Below the pieces are notes generated by a model, which was not told where the DNA came from, ran no database searches, and saw only the letters and a list, made by a program, of their open reading frames with translations. A stretch of DNA of 64,000 nt, from the NCBI RefSeq assembly GCF_022414575.1, contig NZ_JADWYQ010000025.1, positions 36,995 to 100,994 on the forward strand. The letters are read 5' to 3'. Source of the stretch: Streptomyces sp. MUM 178J (GTDB taxonomy: Bacteria > Actinomycetota > Actinomycetes > Streptomycetales > Streptomycetaceae). The position numbers and the translations under genes are program-made. Below, in pieces: positions 33,104 through 42,500 of this stretch (positions are counted from its first letter, which is position 1; each line of letters begins with the position of its first letter).

Positions 33104-33898
33104 ATGAGCGGAGTATCAGTGACCAAGGACGCCGGGGATGCAGGGGACGCCGTTCCCGCGTCGGGCGACCTGGTCGTGCTGAGCTGTGTCAACAAGCACT
33201 TCGGCGCGTTGCATGTGCTCCAGGACATCGACCTGACGATCGCCCGCGGCGAGGTCGTGGTCGTGATCGGACCGTCGGGGTCCGGGAAGTCCACGCTGTG
33301 CCGCACGATCAACCGCCTGGAGACCATTGACTCCGGTGCGATCACGATCGACGGGAAGGCGCTGCCCCAGGAGGGCAGGGAGCTCGCCCGGCTGCGCGCC
33401 GACGTCGGGATGGTGTTCCAGTCGTTCAATCTCTTCGCACACAAGACGGTGCTGGAGAACGTGACGCTGGGGCAGCTCAAAGTCCGCAAGACCGACAAGA
33501 AGACGGCCGAGGAGAAGGCCCGGGCGCTGCTCGACCGCGTGGGAGTGGGCTCCCAGGCGGACAAGTACCCGGCGCAGCTCTCCGGCGGTCAGCAGCAACG
33601 CGTCGCCATCGCCCGGGCGTTGGCGATGGACCCCAAGGTCATGCTCTTCGACGAGCCGACCTCCGCCCTGGACCCCGAGATGATCAACGAGGTTCTCGAG
33701 GTCATGCAGCAGCTGGCGCGGGACGGGATGACGATGGTGGTCGTCACCCATGAGATGGGCTTCGCCCGCTCCGCCGCCAACCGCGTGGTGTTCATGGCGG
33801 ACGGCAGGATCGTCGAAGAGGCGACCCCCGATGAGTTCTTCAACAACCCGCGCAGCGACCGGGCCAAGGACTTCCTGTCGAAGATCCTTCACCACTGA
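33104..33898 (+). CDS. gluA: Glutamate ABC transporter ATP-binding protein
   Basis: ATPase of the Glu/amino-acid (PAAT-type) importer, 264 residues. Walker A is GPSGSGKST at ~56-64, followed by the Q-loop FQSFNLF, signature LSGGQQQR, Walker B VMLFDEP and switch His in VVTHEMGFA. An N-terminal ~20-residue polar extension precedes the domain. GGAG lies 9 nt before the ATG at 33104. First gene of gluABCD, the high-affinity glutamate uptake operon of Streptomyces and Corynebacterium. Confidence 0.95.
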   Translation: MSGVSVTKDAGDAGDAVPASGDLVVLSCVNKHFGALHVLQDIDLTIARGEVVVVIGPSGSGKSTLCRTINRLETIDSGAITIDGKALPQEGRELARLRADVGMVFQSFNLFAHKTVLENVTLGQLKVRKTDKKTAEEKARALLDRVGVGSQADKYPAQLSGGQQQRVAIARALAMDPKVMLFDEPTSALDPEMINEVLEVMQQLARDGMTMVVVTHEMGFARSAANRVVFMADGRIVEEATPDEFFNNPRSDRAKDFLSKILHH

Positions 33899-33987
33899 TC
33901 ACAGTGCCGGCCGCATCCGGCTGGCGCTGATGTGCAGTTCGACAGGACAGCTCACCATCGATCGATCTATCCGAGGGAAGTTCACCC

Positions 33988-34815
33988 ATGAAGCTCCACA
34001 AGGCAAGCGCGGCCGTCGCCGCCGTTCTGACCCTCTCCCTGGCCGCCACCGCCTGCGGCTCCGGCGAGGACTCGGGCAGCGGCGGTGACAAGATCACCAT
34101 TGGCATCAAGTTCGACCAGCCCGGCCTCGGCCTGAAGACGCCTGACGGCAAGTACACCGGCTTCGACGTCGACGTCGCCACTTACGTCGCCAAGGAGCTG
34201 GGCTACGAGGCCTCGGACATCGTCTGGAAGCAGGCCCCCAGCGCCGAGCGCGAGAACCTGATCAAGAACGGCGATGTGAAGTTCGTGGTCGCCACCTACT
34301 CGATCACCGACAAGCGCAAGCAGGAGGTCGACTTCGCCGGCCCGTACCTGCTGGCCCATCAGGACCTGCTGGTCCGCGCCGATGACTCCTCCATCACCAA
34401 GGTCGAGGACCTCAACAGCAAGAAGCTGTGCTCGGTGACCGGCTCCACCTCGGCGCAGAACGTCAAGAACAAGCTGGCGCCCAAGGCCGACCTGCAGCAG
34501 CTCGGCGGATACTCGGAGTGCCTGACCGGCCTGGAGAACGGCGCCGTCGACGCCCTCACCACCGATGACTCCATCCTGGCCGGCTTCGCCGCGCAGCAGC
34601 AGCACCAGGGCAAGTTCAAGCTCGCCGGCCTGAACATGAGCGACGAGCACTACGGCATCGGTCTCAAGAAGGGCGACAAGGACCTCCACAGCAAGATCAA
34701 CAAGGCTCTGGAGAAGATGAAGTCCGATGGCTCCTGGGACAAGTTCGTGAAGGCGAACTTCGGTCCGGCCAACTACAAGAACGAGCCCGCCCCGGAGATC
34801 ACCGAGGCCAGCTGA
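33988..34815 (+). CDS. gluB: Glutamate-binding lipoprotein
   Basis: Extracellular solute-binding component, 275 residues. The signal peptide ends in lipobox LAATAC (Cys23), then a Gly/Ser/Asp linker and an SBP_bac_3 domain. Typical segments are FDQPGLGLKTPDGKYTGFDV, the ligand-side ATYSITDKRKQEVDFAGPY and the hinge LCSVTGSTS. It lies 89 bp after gluA, with AGGGAAG before the ATG. It hands glutamate to GluC/GluD. Confidence 0.95.
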   Translation: MKLHKASAAVAAVLTLSLAATACGSGEDSGSGGDKITIGIKFDQPGLGLKTPDGKYTGFDVDVATYVAKELGYEASDIVWKQAPSAERENLIKNGDVKFVVATYSITDKRKQEVDFAGPYLLAHQDLLVRADDSSITKVEDLNSKKLCSVTGSTSAQNVKNKLAPKADLQQLGGYSECLTGLENGAVDALTTDDSILAGFAAQQQHQGKFKLAGLNMSDEHYGIGLKKGDKDLHSKINKALEKMKSDGSWDKFVKANFGPANYKNEPAPEITEAS

Positions 34816-34892
34816 GGCAGCGGTGACGCGCCGCCGGCCACAGCGGCCGGCGGCGCGCACCACCATCCGACCACGGGAGAGCGCGGGGCAAC

Positions 34893-35567
34893 GTGTTCGA
34901 CTTTCTTGATTCCGGGCAGTACGACCTGCTCGGCGCCTTCTGGGTGACCGTTCAGCTCACCCTCTACTCAGCGATTGGTTCCCTGATATGGGGAACGCTG
35001 CTGGTCGGCATGCGGGTCAGCCCGGTGCCGCTGATGCGGTCCTTCGGAACCGGCTATGTCAACGTCGTCCGCAACACTCCGCTGACGATCATCGTCATCG
35101 GCTGTTCGCTGGGGCTCAGCCAGACGCTGGGCATCAACCTCGGCGCCGACAACTTCAAGGACATCGGGTTCCGGCTCGCCGTCCTGGGCCTCACCGCCTA
35201 CACCGGCACCTTCGTCTGTGAGGCGCTGCGCTCCGGCATCAACACGGTGCCGGTAGGCCAGGCCGAGGCGGCCCGTGCCCTGGGGCTGAGCTTCACCCAG
35301 GTGCTGAGGCTGATCGTGCTGCCCCAGGCGTTCCGCTCGGCCGTCACTCCGCTGGCGAACGTGCTGATCGCACTGACGAAGAACACGACCGTGGCAGCGG
35401 CGATCGGCGTCGGCGAGGCCGCACTCCTGATGAAGGAAATGGTCGAGAACGAGGCCCAGGCGCTCTTCACCGTCTTCGGCGTCTTCGCCTTCGGCTTCAT
35501 CGTTCTGACCCTCCCCACCGGCCTGCTGCTCGGCTGGGTGTCCAAGCGTGTGGCGGTGAAGCGATGA
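34893..35567 (+). CDS. gluC: Glutamate ABC transporter permease
   Basis: Inner-membrane permease, 224 residues with about five transmembrane helices. The cytoplasmic EAA loop that contacts GluA reads VGQAEAARALGLSFTQVLRLIVLPQA (~130-155). The GTG start at 34893 follows GGGAGAGCGCGGGG. It overlaps gluD by 4 bases (ATGA), so the two permeases are translationally coupled. The 77-bp gap after gluB holds a GC-rich imperfect repeat. Confidence 0.95.
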   Translation: MFDFLDSGQYDLLGAFWVTVQLTLYSAIGSLIWGTLLVGMRVSPVPLMRSFGTGYVNVVRNTPLTIIVIGCSLGLSQTLGINLGADNFKDIGFRLAVLGLTAYTGTFVCEALRSGINTVPVGQAEAARALGLSFTQVLRLIVLPQAFRSAVTPLANVLIALTKNTTVAAAIGVGEAALLMKEMVENEAQALFTVFGVFAFGFIVLTLPTGLLLGWVSKRVAVKR

Positions 35568-36448
35568 GCTCCGTTCTGTATGACTCCCCCGGCCCCAAGG
35601 CCAAGGGGCGCAACTACGTCTACACGGCCGTCTTCCTTGTGGTCTTCGCGCTCGCCGCCTGGTGGGTGCTGGCCAAGATGGCCGACAAGGACCAGCTGAC
35701 GGCGGAGAAGTGGAGCCCGTTCTTCACGGACTCCCGGGTGTGGACCACCTATCTGCTGCCCGGCCTGTGGGAGACCGCCAAGGCGGCCGCCCTCGCACTG
35801 GTGATCGCGCTGCCTCTGGGTGCGCTGCTCGGCATCGCCAGGCTCTCCGACCACGCCTGGATCCGGGTGCCCGTCGGGGCCGTGGTCGAGTTCTTCCGCG
35901 CCATCCCGGTGCTGCTGATGATGGTGTTCGCCAGCGCGCTGTTTGTGCAGTTCACAACGATCTCGTCGGACATCCGGCCGTTGTACGCGGTGGTGACCGG
36001 CCTGGTCCTGTACAACGCCTCGGTCATCGCCGAGATCGTACGGGCGGGCATCCTCTCCCTGCCCCGCGGCCAGACCGACGCGGCGAAGGCCATCGGCATG
36101 CGCAAGGGCCAGACCATGACCTTCGTACTGCTGCCGCAGGCCGTGACGGCCATGCTGCCGGCGCTGGTCAGCCAGCTGGTCGTGATCGTCAAGGACACGG
36201 CGCTCGGCGGCGCCCTCCTCGGCCTCGCGGAACTGATGACGCAGACCCGCAACATCCCGGCGAACTACGGTGCGAACACCATTGCCGCACTCACCGTGAT
36301 CGCCGGACTGTACATCATCGTCAACTTCGCACTCACCAACCTCGCCAGCTGGCTGGAGGGCCGGATCCGGCAGGCGAAGAAGGGCAGTGGCGCGGTCGTC
36401 GACATCAAGACGGTCGACGCCGGAATGGGCGGCGCCGACGGCATCTGA
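35564..36448 (+). CDS. gluD: Glutamate ABC transporter permease
   Basis: Second permease of the importer, 294 residues. An N-terminal cytoplasmic and TM extension (~1-45) precedes the core BPD_transp_1 domain. Seen: VEFFRAIPVLLMMVF, and the EAA loop LPRGQTDAAKAIGMRKGQTM (~165-185). A ~30-residue polar tail follows the last helix. It pairs with GluC as a heterodimer and ends the operon before a hairpin terminator. Confidence 0.95.
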   Translation: MSSVLYDSPGPKAKGRNYVYTAVFLVVFALAAWWVLAKMADKDQLTAEKWSPFFTDSRVWTTYLLPGLWETAKAAALALVIALPLGALLGIARLSDHAWIRVPVGAVVEFFRAIPVLLMMVFASALFVQFTTISSDIRPLYAVVTGLVLYNASVIAEIVRAGILSLPRGQTDAAKAIGMRKGQTMTFVLLPQAVTAMLPALVSQLVVIVKDTALGGALLGLAELMTQTRNIPANYGANTIAALTVIAGLYIIVNFALTNLASWLEGRIRQAKKGSGAVVDIKTVDAGMGGADGI

Positions 36449-36467
36449 CGGACTGACAGAGAGCGGC

Positions 36468-36499
36468 AAGGGGCGGTGGCGACGGCGCTGCCGCCCCTT
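36468..36499 (+). terminator. Terminator of gluABCD
   Basis: Inverted repeat aaggggcgg / ccgcccctt (9 bp, with further GC pairing inside the loop), 20 bp past the gluD stop. Confidence 0.7.
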
Positions 36500-36636
36500 C
36501 CCATGCGCCGCCAGCGGCGTCTGAGGCCCCGTCACTTGACGCGGACACCGGCAGTGGGTTGCATACGTTCTGTGATCAAGCACCGGGCTCCCTCCGTACC
36601 TCCCCGTATGAACCGCCGGGCCCCGGGAGCCGCGCC

Positions 36637-38232
36637 ATGGACCCGGTGATCGTCGTCGGCGCCGGCCCCGTCGGGCTCACCCTCTCCCTTGCGCTCGCCC
36701 GCCAGGCGGTGCCGTCGGTCGTGCTCGACGAGGGGCCGGCCGCGGACGAGTCGCGCCCCGCCCGTACGGCGGTGCTGCGCCCCGACATGGCCGCCCTGGT
36801 GGAACGCCTCGGTTGTACGACGGTGCGTGACGAGGGCGTCCGCTGGACCGGATGGCGGCTGCTGCGGCGCGGCCAGACCACGCGCAGCGTGCCTCTCGGG
36901 GACCGGGTCGCCCCGGCCCCTCTGCACATTCCGCAGCACGCCCTGACACGGGGGCTGCGCAGCGCGGCCGAATCCCACCGGCTGATCCGGCTGGTCCCCG
37001 AGAGCCGACTCGACTCGCTGGAACAGGACGACACGGGCGTGACCGTGCACACCCGCGGGTCCGAGGACGCATGGTGGCGCGGCAGCCACCTGGTGGGCTG
37101 CGACGGGGCGCGCTCCACCGTGCGCAAGCTCCTCGGCATCCGCTTCCCCGGCCGGACCGCGGTGGAACGGCATGCCGTGGCCGCGCTGCGCGCCGAACTG
37201 CCCTGGCCCGGCGAGGCATTGCTGCACCGCCGGCCGCCGTGGCGCTCGGGCGGCGAGGAGATCACGGCCCGGCCGCTTCCGGACGGCGTCTGGCGGATCG
37301 ACTGGCTGCTGCCGCCGCGAGGAGAACTGGTCACCCCCGACGCACTGGTGGCGCGGGTGCGGGACACCCTGGCCGGCTGGTGCGGCGAGATCCCGCCGTA
37401 CGACCTTCTGGACACCGGAGTGCACACCCTGCACCACCGGCTGGCACGGCGCTGGCGGGTGGGGCGGGCGTTCCTCGCGGGGGACGCGGCGCATCTGCTC
37501 GGGGCCGTGGGCACCCACGGGCTGGACGAAGGGCTGCGGGACGCCGACAACCTCGCATGGAAGCTGGCCCAGTGCCGGCACCACGGCACCTCGGAGACGC
37601 TGCTCGACAGCTACCAGGCGGAGCGGCGAGCCGCGGTGGCGAGCCGGCTGCGGGCCGCCGACCAGTGGCTGCCGATACTGCGGGGCGGCGGGGGGCTGCG
37701 GGGCTGTGTGCCGGGCGCGGCACGGACCCATGACTCCCTGCTGAGCGAAGCTCATCTGGGGCAGGGGCCGCTCGGCGCGCCGCCCGTCCATGCGCACTCG
37801 CCTCTCGCACCCGAGTACGCCTCCTCCCAGACGGCGGTCGGCACGGAGGCGGGGGCCCCGGCAGACGACGTACGGGTGACCGCACCCGACGGCAGCAGCG
37901 CGCGCCTGTGGGAGCGGCTGGGGCAGGGCCGGCTGCTCGTGGTGCTCGTCGCGCCGGGCACAGGTGTGTGGGACCGGCGGCACTGGGTCTCCGCGGGCGT
38001 GATGCCGCGGCTGGCGGCGGCGGTGGCGGCGCTGCCGATGCGGGCGGAGCTGCTGGTGACGGAGAGCTATCCGGGGGCGTCGGCGCACACCGTGTTGCTG
38101 GTGCGGCCGGACGGGCATCTGGCCGCCGCGTTCGCCGGTGTCCGTCCGGCGGAGCTGTACGGCGCAGCCGACGCCGTCCGCGGCGGCGCGCCTGCCGCGG
38201 CCCGCACGGACCGCACGGCGGACGTCACCTGA
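36637..38232 (+). CDS. FAD-dependent aromatic monooxygenase (PHBH family)
   Basis: Flavoprotein hydroxylase of 531 residues, the group that acts on phenolic or polyketide substrates with NAD(P)H and O2. FAD motif VVGAGPVGLTL at 5-15, the DG motif HLVGCDGARSTVRK, and the GD motif FLAGDAAHLLGAVGTHGLDEGLRDADNLA (quoted in part: GDAAHLLGAVGTHG) are intact. The usual P before H in GDAAH is absent. The C-terminal ~150 residues form the thioredoxin-like tail of this family. The ATG at 36637 has GGGAG upstream. No biosynthetic cluster adjoins it, so the substrate is unknown. Confidence 0.85.
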   Translation: MDPVIVVGAGPVGLTLSLALARQAVPSVVLDEGPAADESRPARTAVLRPDMAALVERLGCTTVRDEGVRWTGWRLLRRGQTTRSVPLGDRVAPAPLHIPQHALTRGLRSAAESHRLIRLVPESRLDSLEQDDTGVTVHTRGSEDAWWRGSHLVGCDGARSTVRKLLGIRFPGRTAVERHAVAALRAELPWPGEALLHRRPPWRSGGEEITARPLPDGVWRIDWLLPPRGELVTPDALVARVRDTLAGWCGEIPPYDLLDTGVHTLHHRLARRWRVGRAFLAGDAAHLLGAVGTHGLDEGLRDADNLAWKLAQCRHHGTSETLLDSYQAERRAAVASRLRAADQWLPILRGGGGLRGCVPGAARTHDSLLSEAHLGQGPLGAPPVHAHSPLAPEYASSQTAVGTEAGAPADDVRVTAPDGSSARLWERLGQGRLLVVLVAPGTGVWDRRHWVSAGVMPRLAAAVAALPMRAELLVTESYPGASAHTVLLVRPDGHLAAAFAGVRPAELYGAADAVRGGAPAAARTDRTADVT

Positions 38233-38303
38233 CGGGGTGTGGGGTGGGTGTCTCCCTCCCCCGGCACCCGAGCGCGTGGGGAGCTCCCACCCGGCAACAT
38301 GGC

Positions 38304-39431
38304 TCAGCCAGCGACGCTGGCGGCTGCTGCTCCGGACAAGGCCAGCAGTCGGGCAGGGGCCCCCGAGGCCGCATCGACGGTCCTCAGGGCTTCCTGCAGC
38401 AGGTGTCGGTTTCTGCCAGACCTGATCTGGCCGAGGAGTGTTGTGATCTTCTGTAGCTCTTCTTCGGCTTCGCCCCACGCCCTGGCTGTCGCGTAGCTGC
38501 GCAGGAGCTCGATGCGGTACAGCATGACACCCCGGGGTGTGGCTTGTGGAAGAACGGATCGGAGCTTGCGGACTGCCGCGTCGGGGCTTCCAAGGCTCAG
38601 CAGCGCGTGTCCGGCGTGGCCTGTGACTTCGCAGTGGTTGACCCACCATGCCCACTCGGGGTCACGAGGGTGCAGGGATTCCTCCAGCCCACCACGAGCC
38701 GCGTCGAGATCCGCCAGAGCGTGCGTGCGGTCTCCTGCTTGGGCATGGGCTCTGCCACGTCTCATGTGCGCCAAGAGTGCTACGCGCGGCGGGATGCGGC
38801 GCTCGGACAACAGCTCCTCTGCGATGCGCCGCGTCTCGCCCGGTCGGCTGAGCTCCGTGTCGAGCATGGCGAGCATATCGAGGGCGAACCACTGCCTCGG
38901 CCGGTCGCCTGCATGCCTGGCGAGCATGTGTGCTTCGAGAAACGCCCTGCGGGCGGCATCCCAGCCGCCTGCGTCGAAGAGGAGCCACCCGGCGACTTGG
39001 GCGGCTTCGGAGACGGCCGACAGATAGCGTCGCTGGGCCTTGTCCGGAATCTCTCCCGAGTCGAGTCTGCTCTGCGCGGATCGCCAGACCTGGACGGCAG
39101 CGGGGGCAACCGTGTCTCCGCCGTACCGGTCGGCGTGTACGAGCAGGTACGCGGCGCTTTCCTGCATGCGCGCAATGTCTGAGGCTGAGCTTGGGGGCTC
39201 GCCGTCGGGGCAGGCGGGCGGCGTCACGCGCTCAGCGAGTGCCGCCAATTGCCCGTCTGCCTCCAGCAGTTCGTCGAGCGCTGCGGCCAACTGCGCTGAA
39301 GGGTGCTGGCGGCCGTTGACGACGCGGGACAGATACGCCACGTCGTATCTCAGAGCACGGGCAGCGCCGCGCATGCTCATTCCCCTGTCTGCGAGCAGTG
39401 CGCGGAGCCGGGTTCCGAAATCGGCGGTCAT
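38304..39431 (-). CDS. XRE-family regulator with helical-repeat (TPR-like) domain
   Basis: 375-residue protein. Residues ~7-58 form a helix-turn-helix (MRGAARALRYDVAYLSRVV). The rest is alpha-helical with TPR-like periodicity (AAYLLVHADRYGGD, AAQVAGWLLFDAGGWDAARR, AHMLARHAGDRPRQW, HAGHALLSLGSPDAAVRKL). Regulators of this shape are common in Streptomyces and often accompany small divergent genes. The ATG at 39429-39431 with AGGGGG upstream was preferred over the in-frame codon at 39476. Codon use is slightly less GC-extreme than in neighbours, which may hint at later acquisition. Inducer and targets are unknown. Confidence 0.85.
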   Translation of the reverse strand: MTADFGTRLRALLADRGMSMRGAARALRYDVAYLSRVVNGRQHPSAQLAAALDELLEADGQLAALAERVTPPACPDGEPPSSASDIARMQESAAYLLVHADRYGGDTVAPAAVQVWRSAQSRLDSGEIPDKAQRRYLSAVSEAAQVAGWLLFDAGGWDAARRAFLEAHMLARHAGDRPRQWFALDMLAMLDTELSRPGETRRIAEELLSERRIPPRVALLAHMRRGRAHAQAGDRTHALADLDAARGGLEESLHPRDPEWAWWVNHCEVTGHAGHALLSLGSPDAAVRKLRSVLPQATPRGVMLYRIELLRSYATARAWGEAEEELQKITTLLGQIRSGRNRHLLQEALRTVDAASGAPARLLALSGAAAASVAG

Positions 39432-39446
39432 CGTGTGCCCCCTGGT

Positions 39447-39487
39447 GTTGACCGTCGTCTCCAGAGTAGCCGTCAACGGCGGTCAAC
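39447..39487. promoter_or_regulatory. Cluster of GTTGAC/GTCAAC sites between divergent genes
   Basis: Inverted repeat gttgaccg (39447-39454) / cggtcaac (39480-39487), with a third copy gtcaac at 39472-39477, 10 bp from the last. The TTGACC could also serve as a -35 element for the plus-strand genes. It lies 16-56 bp upstream of the XRE gene start, fitting an autoregulated operator. Confidence 0.45.
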
Positions 39488-39587
39488 TCCCTTTGCGCAC
39501 GCCCGGTGGCAAGGATGGCGGGGACACAAGGACCCCGGCGGCCTGGCAGGGCCCCGGGGCATGGCCAACCTGAGAGAGCAGGTCGAC

Positions 39588-39944
39588 ATGACCGACCCTA
39601 TCCGTGTGCTCGCCGTGCGGGCGAGACTGCTGTACCGGTCCCGCGTCGACGGCCGACATCATGCCCGCGTCGCCGTTCTGGCGTACCGGCCCGCGGCCGA
39701 CGGTCCGGCCGCTCTGATGGCTGCCGCGCGGCGAATGGGCCCGCCGCGGCTGCCCACGCCGCAGTCGATCTACGGGCTGGATGCGCCGCTGGACGGCGAC
39801 GAGACCGCCCTCGTCCGGCCGTATGTGGTGGCATGGGAACGGTGGCAGGAGCGGTCTCGGCAGCAGCGGCTGACGCTGGCCCTCGCCGCGGACTTCGGCC
39901 TCGGCCGTGACGCGCACGCGGTCGGCGCGGGGGGTGTTCGATGA
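39588..39944 (+). CDS. Hypothetical protein, first of an overlapping small-ORF set
   Basis: Unrecognised basic protein, 118 residues, with no signal or membrane segment. The middle, MGPPRLPTPQSIYGLDAPLDGDE, precedes a Trp/Arg-rich helix (VAWERWQERSRQQRLTLALA). The ATG at 39588 (GAGAGAGCAGG upstream) was chosen; an in-frame ATG at 39561 would add nine residues. Its TGA overlaps the next ATG (ATGA), indicating coupled translation. Divergent from the XRE regulator, probably under its control. Confidence 0.6.
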   Translation: MTDPIRVLAVRARLLYRSRVDGRHHARVAVLAYRPAADGPAALMAAARRMGPPRLPTPQSIYGLDAPLDGDETALVRPYVVAWERWQERSRQQRLTLALAADFGLGRDAHAVGAGGVR

Positions 39945-40483
39945 CCGACTCCCCTGAGTCGCCTACGGCAGAGGCGTGTGAGGTGTGCGGGGCGACCGCG
40001 GGCCCGCTGGCCACCGTGACGACAGATACGGCGCGCGGTGGGTGGCATCGGCTGGTGTGCCAGTCGTGCGCTGCGGGCGGTGTCGGCAGGGTGCCGGTGC
40101 GGGTGGGTGCGGTGCAGCTCACTGACGTCGCATCCGGTGGTCGTCTCCGAGGTGCACGCGGGGTCCGGGCCCGGCTTCAACGTGTACGCGTGCCCCGAGT
40201 GCGCACCGTCGTTCCCGGCCCTGCCCGACGCGCTGGAGCTACTGGCGACAGGGTGGCGCAAGCGGGCGGAGGGGGAGCGGTGAGCGGCCGCCGGCCAGTT
40301 GTCCAAGTACGGGCGGACGCGGAGCGTTCCGGCCGGTCCGGTGAGTGCGAGATGGGCGAGCACCTTCTCTGCCACCCGCAGGACGTCTACGCCAGCGGCA
40401 CCCCGCGGCCCGGTGAGCGGCCGGTGTTCGCGCTCCGGTGCGCGTGCGCCTGTCACAAGTCCCCGCCGCCGGCCGACGAGTAG
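39941..40483 (+). CDS. Open frame with N-terminal zinc-ribbon-like segment; middle probably out of frame
   Basis: A continuous 180-codon frame, but unlikely to be one real protein. Residues 1-~58 look genuine, with a two-CxxC zinc-ribbon pattern (CEVCGATAG ... LVCQSC). From ~40115 to 40280 this frame turns into an Arg/Gly-rich shadow, while the +1 frame becomes protein-like. After 40280 this frame looks genuine again. Either a one-base indel near 40107-40135 broke an ancestral gene, or three overlapping short genes are packed here. It starts in an ATGA overlap with the gene before. Confidence 0.35.
   Translation: MTDSPESPTAEACEVCGATAGPLATVTTDTARGGWHRLVCQSCAAGGVGRVPVRVGAVQLTDVASGGRLRGARGVRARLQRVRVPRVRTVVPGPARRAGATGDRVAQAGGGGAVSGRRPVVQVRADAERSGRSGECEMGEHLLCHPQDVYASGTPRPGERPVFALRCACACHKSPPPADE
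40107..40283 (+). CDS. Small CxxC protein in the +1 frame
   Basis: 58 codons from the GTG at 40107. The segment HPVVVSEVHAGSGPGFNV followed by YACPECAPSFPALPDALELL has natural composition and a CxxC pair that could complete a zinc ribbon begun in the preceding frame. No good ribosome site precedes the GTG, which favours this being the displaced 3' half of the 39941 gene. Its TGA overlaps the next GTG (GTGA). Confidence 0.4.
   Translation: MRCSSLTSHPVVVSEVHAGSGPGFNVYACPECAPSFPALPDALELLATGWRKRAEGER
40280..40483 (+). CDS. Small Cys-rich hypothetical protein
   Basis: 67 residues from the GTG at 40280, which overlaps the preceding stop by 4 bases. It contains GECEMGEHLLCHPQDVY and a C-terminal CACACHKSPPPADE, six cysteines in all, so metal binding is possible. 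It is in the same frame as the ORF opening at 39941. Unrecognised; last of the small-ORF set before a hairpin. Confidence 0.45.
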   Translation: MSGRRPVVQVRADAERSGRSGECEMGEHLLCHPQDVYASGTPRPGERPVFALRCACACHKSPPPADE

Positions 40484-40526
40484 CGCCCCCGTCGTGGGTC
40501 ATAGGAAAGCCCGGGCGCCAGGGCCG

Positions 40527-40551
40527 GGGGCGCGATGCTGCTGGGCGCCCC
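40527..40551. terminator. Hairpin between the small-ORF set and recX
   Basis: 7-bp inverted repeat ggggcgc / gcgcccc with an 11-nt loop, between convergent stop codons at 40483 and 40579. Confidence 0.45.
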
Positions 40552-40578
40552 AGGGGTGCGGGCCAAGGTGGCCACGCG

Positions 40579-41151
40579 TCAGAGCACGTCCGGCTCTGGG
40601 AGGTCCTCCAGCGGCTCCCCCTCCGCTTCAAGCGCCTGGCGGACCACTCGGAGCGCCAGGCCTTCCGGGTAGCCCTTGCGGGCGAGCATGCCGGCGAGGC
40701 GGCGCACGCGGCGGTCGCGGTCGAGGCCGCGGGTGGCGGGGAGTCTGCGGGCGACCAGCTCGCGGGCCCGTTCCTCCTCCTGCTCGGAGTCGAGCCGTCC
40801 GACCGCCTCGTCGATCAGCGCGGAGTCCACGCCCTTGGTCCGCAGCTCGCGGGCGAGGGCACGTCTGGCCAATCCACGTCCATGGTGCCGGGACTCCACC
40901 CAGGCGCCCGCGAACGCCGCGTCGTTGATCAGTCCGACGTCCTCGAAGCGGGAGAGGACCTCCTCGGCCACCTCATCGGGGACCTCCCGCTTGTGCAGCG
41001 CGTCGGCGAGCTGCTTGCGGGTGCGCGGCGTGCCGGTGAGCAGGCGCAGGCAGATCGCCCGCGCCCGCTCCGCCGGATCCTGGGGTGACAGCTCCGTCTC
41101 GGCCCTCGACGAGTCGGAGCTGTCACCCGGCCATTCGGTTCGCCGGGGCAT
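40579..41151 (-). CDS. recX: RecA regulator RecX
   Basis: Inhibitor/modulator of RecA filaments, 190 residues, all-helical RecX repeats. Seen: CLRLLTGTPRTRKQLADAL, FEDVGLINDAAFAGAWVESR and RRLAGMLARKGYPEGLALRVV. An N-terminal ~25-residue polar extension is present. It lies 3 nt after the recA stop, so it is co-transcribed with recA, and read-through ratio probably keeps RecX low. Confidence 0.96.
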   Translation of the reverse strand: MPRRTEWPGDSSDSSRAETELSPQDPAERARAICLRLLTGTPRTRKQLADALHKREVPDEVAEEVLSRFEDVGLINDAAFAGAWVESRHHGRGLARRALARELRTKGVDSALIDEAVGRLDSEQEEERARELVARRLPATRGLDRDRRVRRLAGMLARKGYPEGLALRVVRQALEAEGEPLEDLPEPDVL

Positions 41152-41154
41152 GCG

Positions 41155-42282
<1,128 letters not shown>

Positions 42283-42397
42283 GGGTTCCACCCGGTTTGC
42301 TTGAGTCGATCGCTTCACGTCAATGACGCTAACCCCTGCCACTGACAATGGGCCCCGACGCCTTCCAGCCTGTGGACAACCGCGGCCGGAATCCATA

Positions 42398-42411
42398 AGA
42401 ATGGATGTTCG
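42398..42411 (-). promoter_or_regulatory. SOS box of recA
   Basis: On the recA strand CGAACATCCATTCT: the left half matches the CGAAC N4 GTTYG consensus exactly and the right half has ATTCT for GTTCG. This is the form I recall from Streptomyces recA promoters. It implies weaker LexA binding than at lexA itself. Confidence 0.75.
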
Positions 42412-42500
42412 ATTTTCGTGTCAAGCGCGGCGCACACACCCGCGCCGGGCGCTTCTGCAGAGCCGCTCGGCAGTTCCGGTCACCCGCTCCACGGCTCCGG

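Noticed and set aside
38232..38304. Terminator between the monooxygenase and the XRE gene
   Set aside because: gggtggg (38242) and cccaccc (38286) can pair, but the loop is about 37 nt and the stem only 7 bp; too weak.
36532..38655. 707-codon frame antisense to the FAD monooxygenase
   Set aside because: No domain features and Arg/Pro-rich composition; the plus strand encodes an intact flavoprotein.
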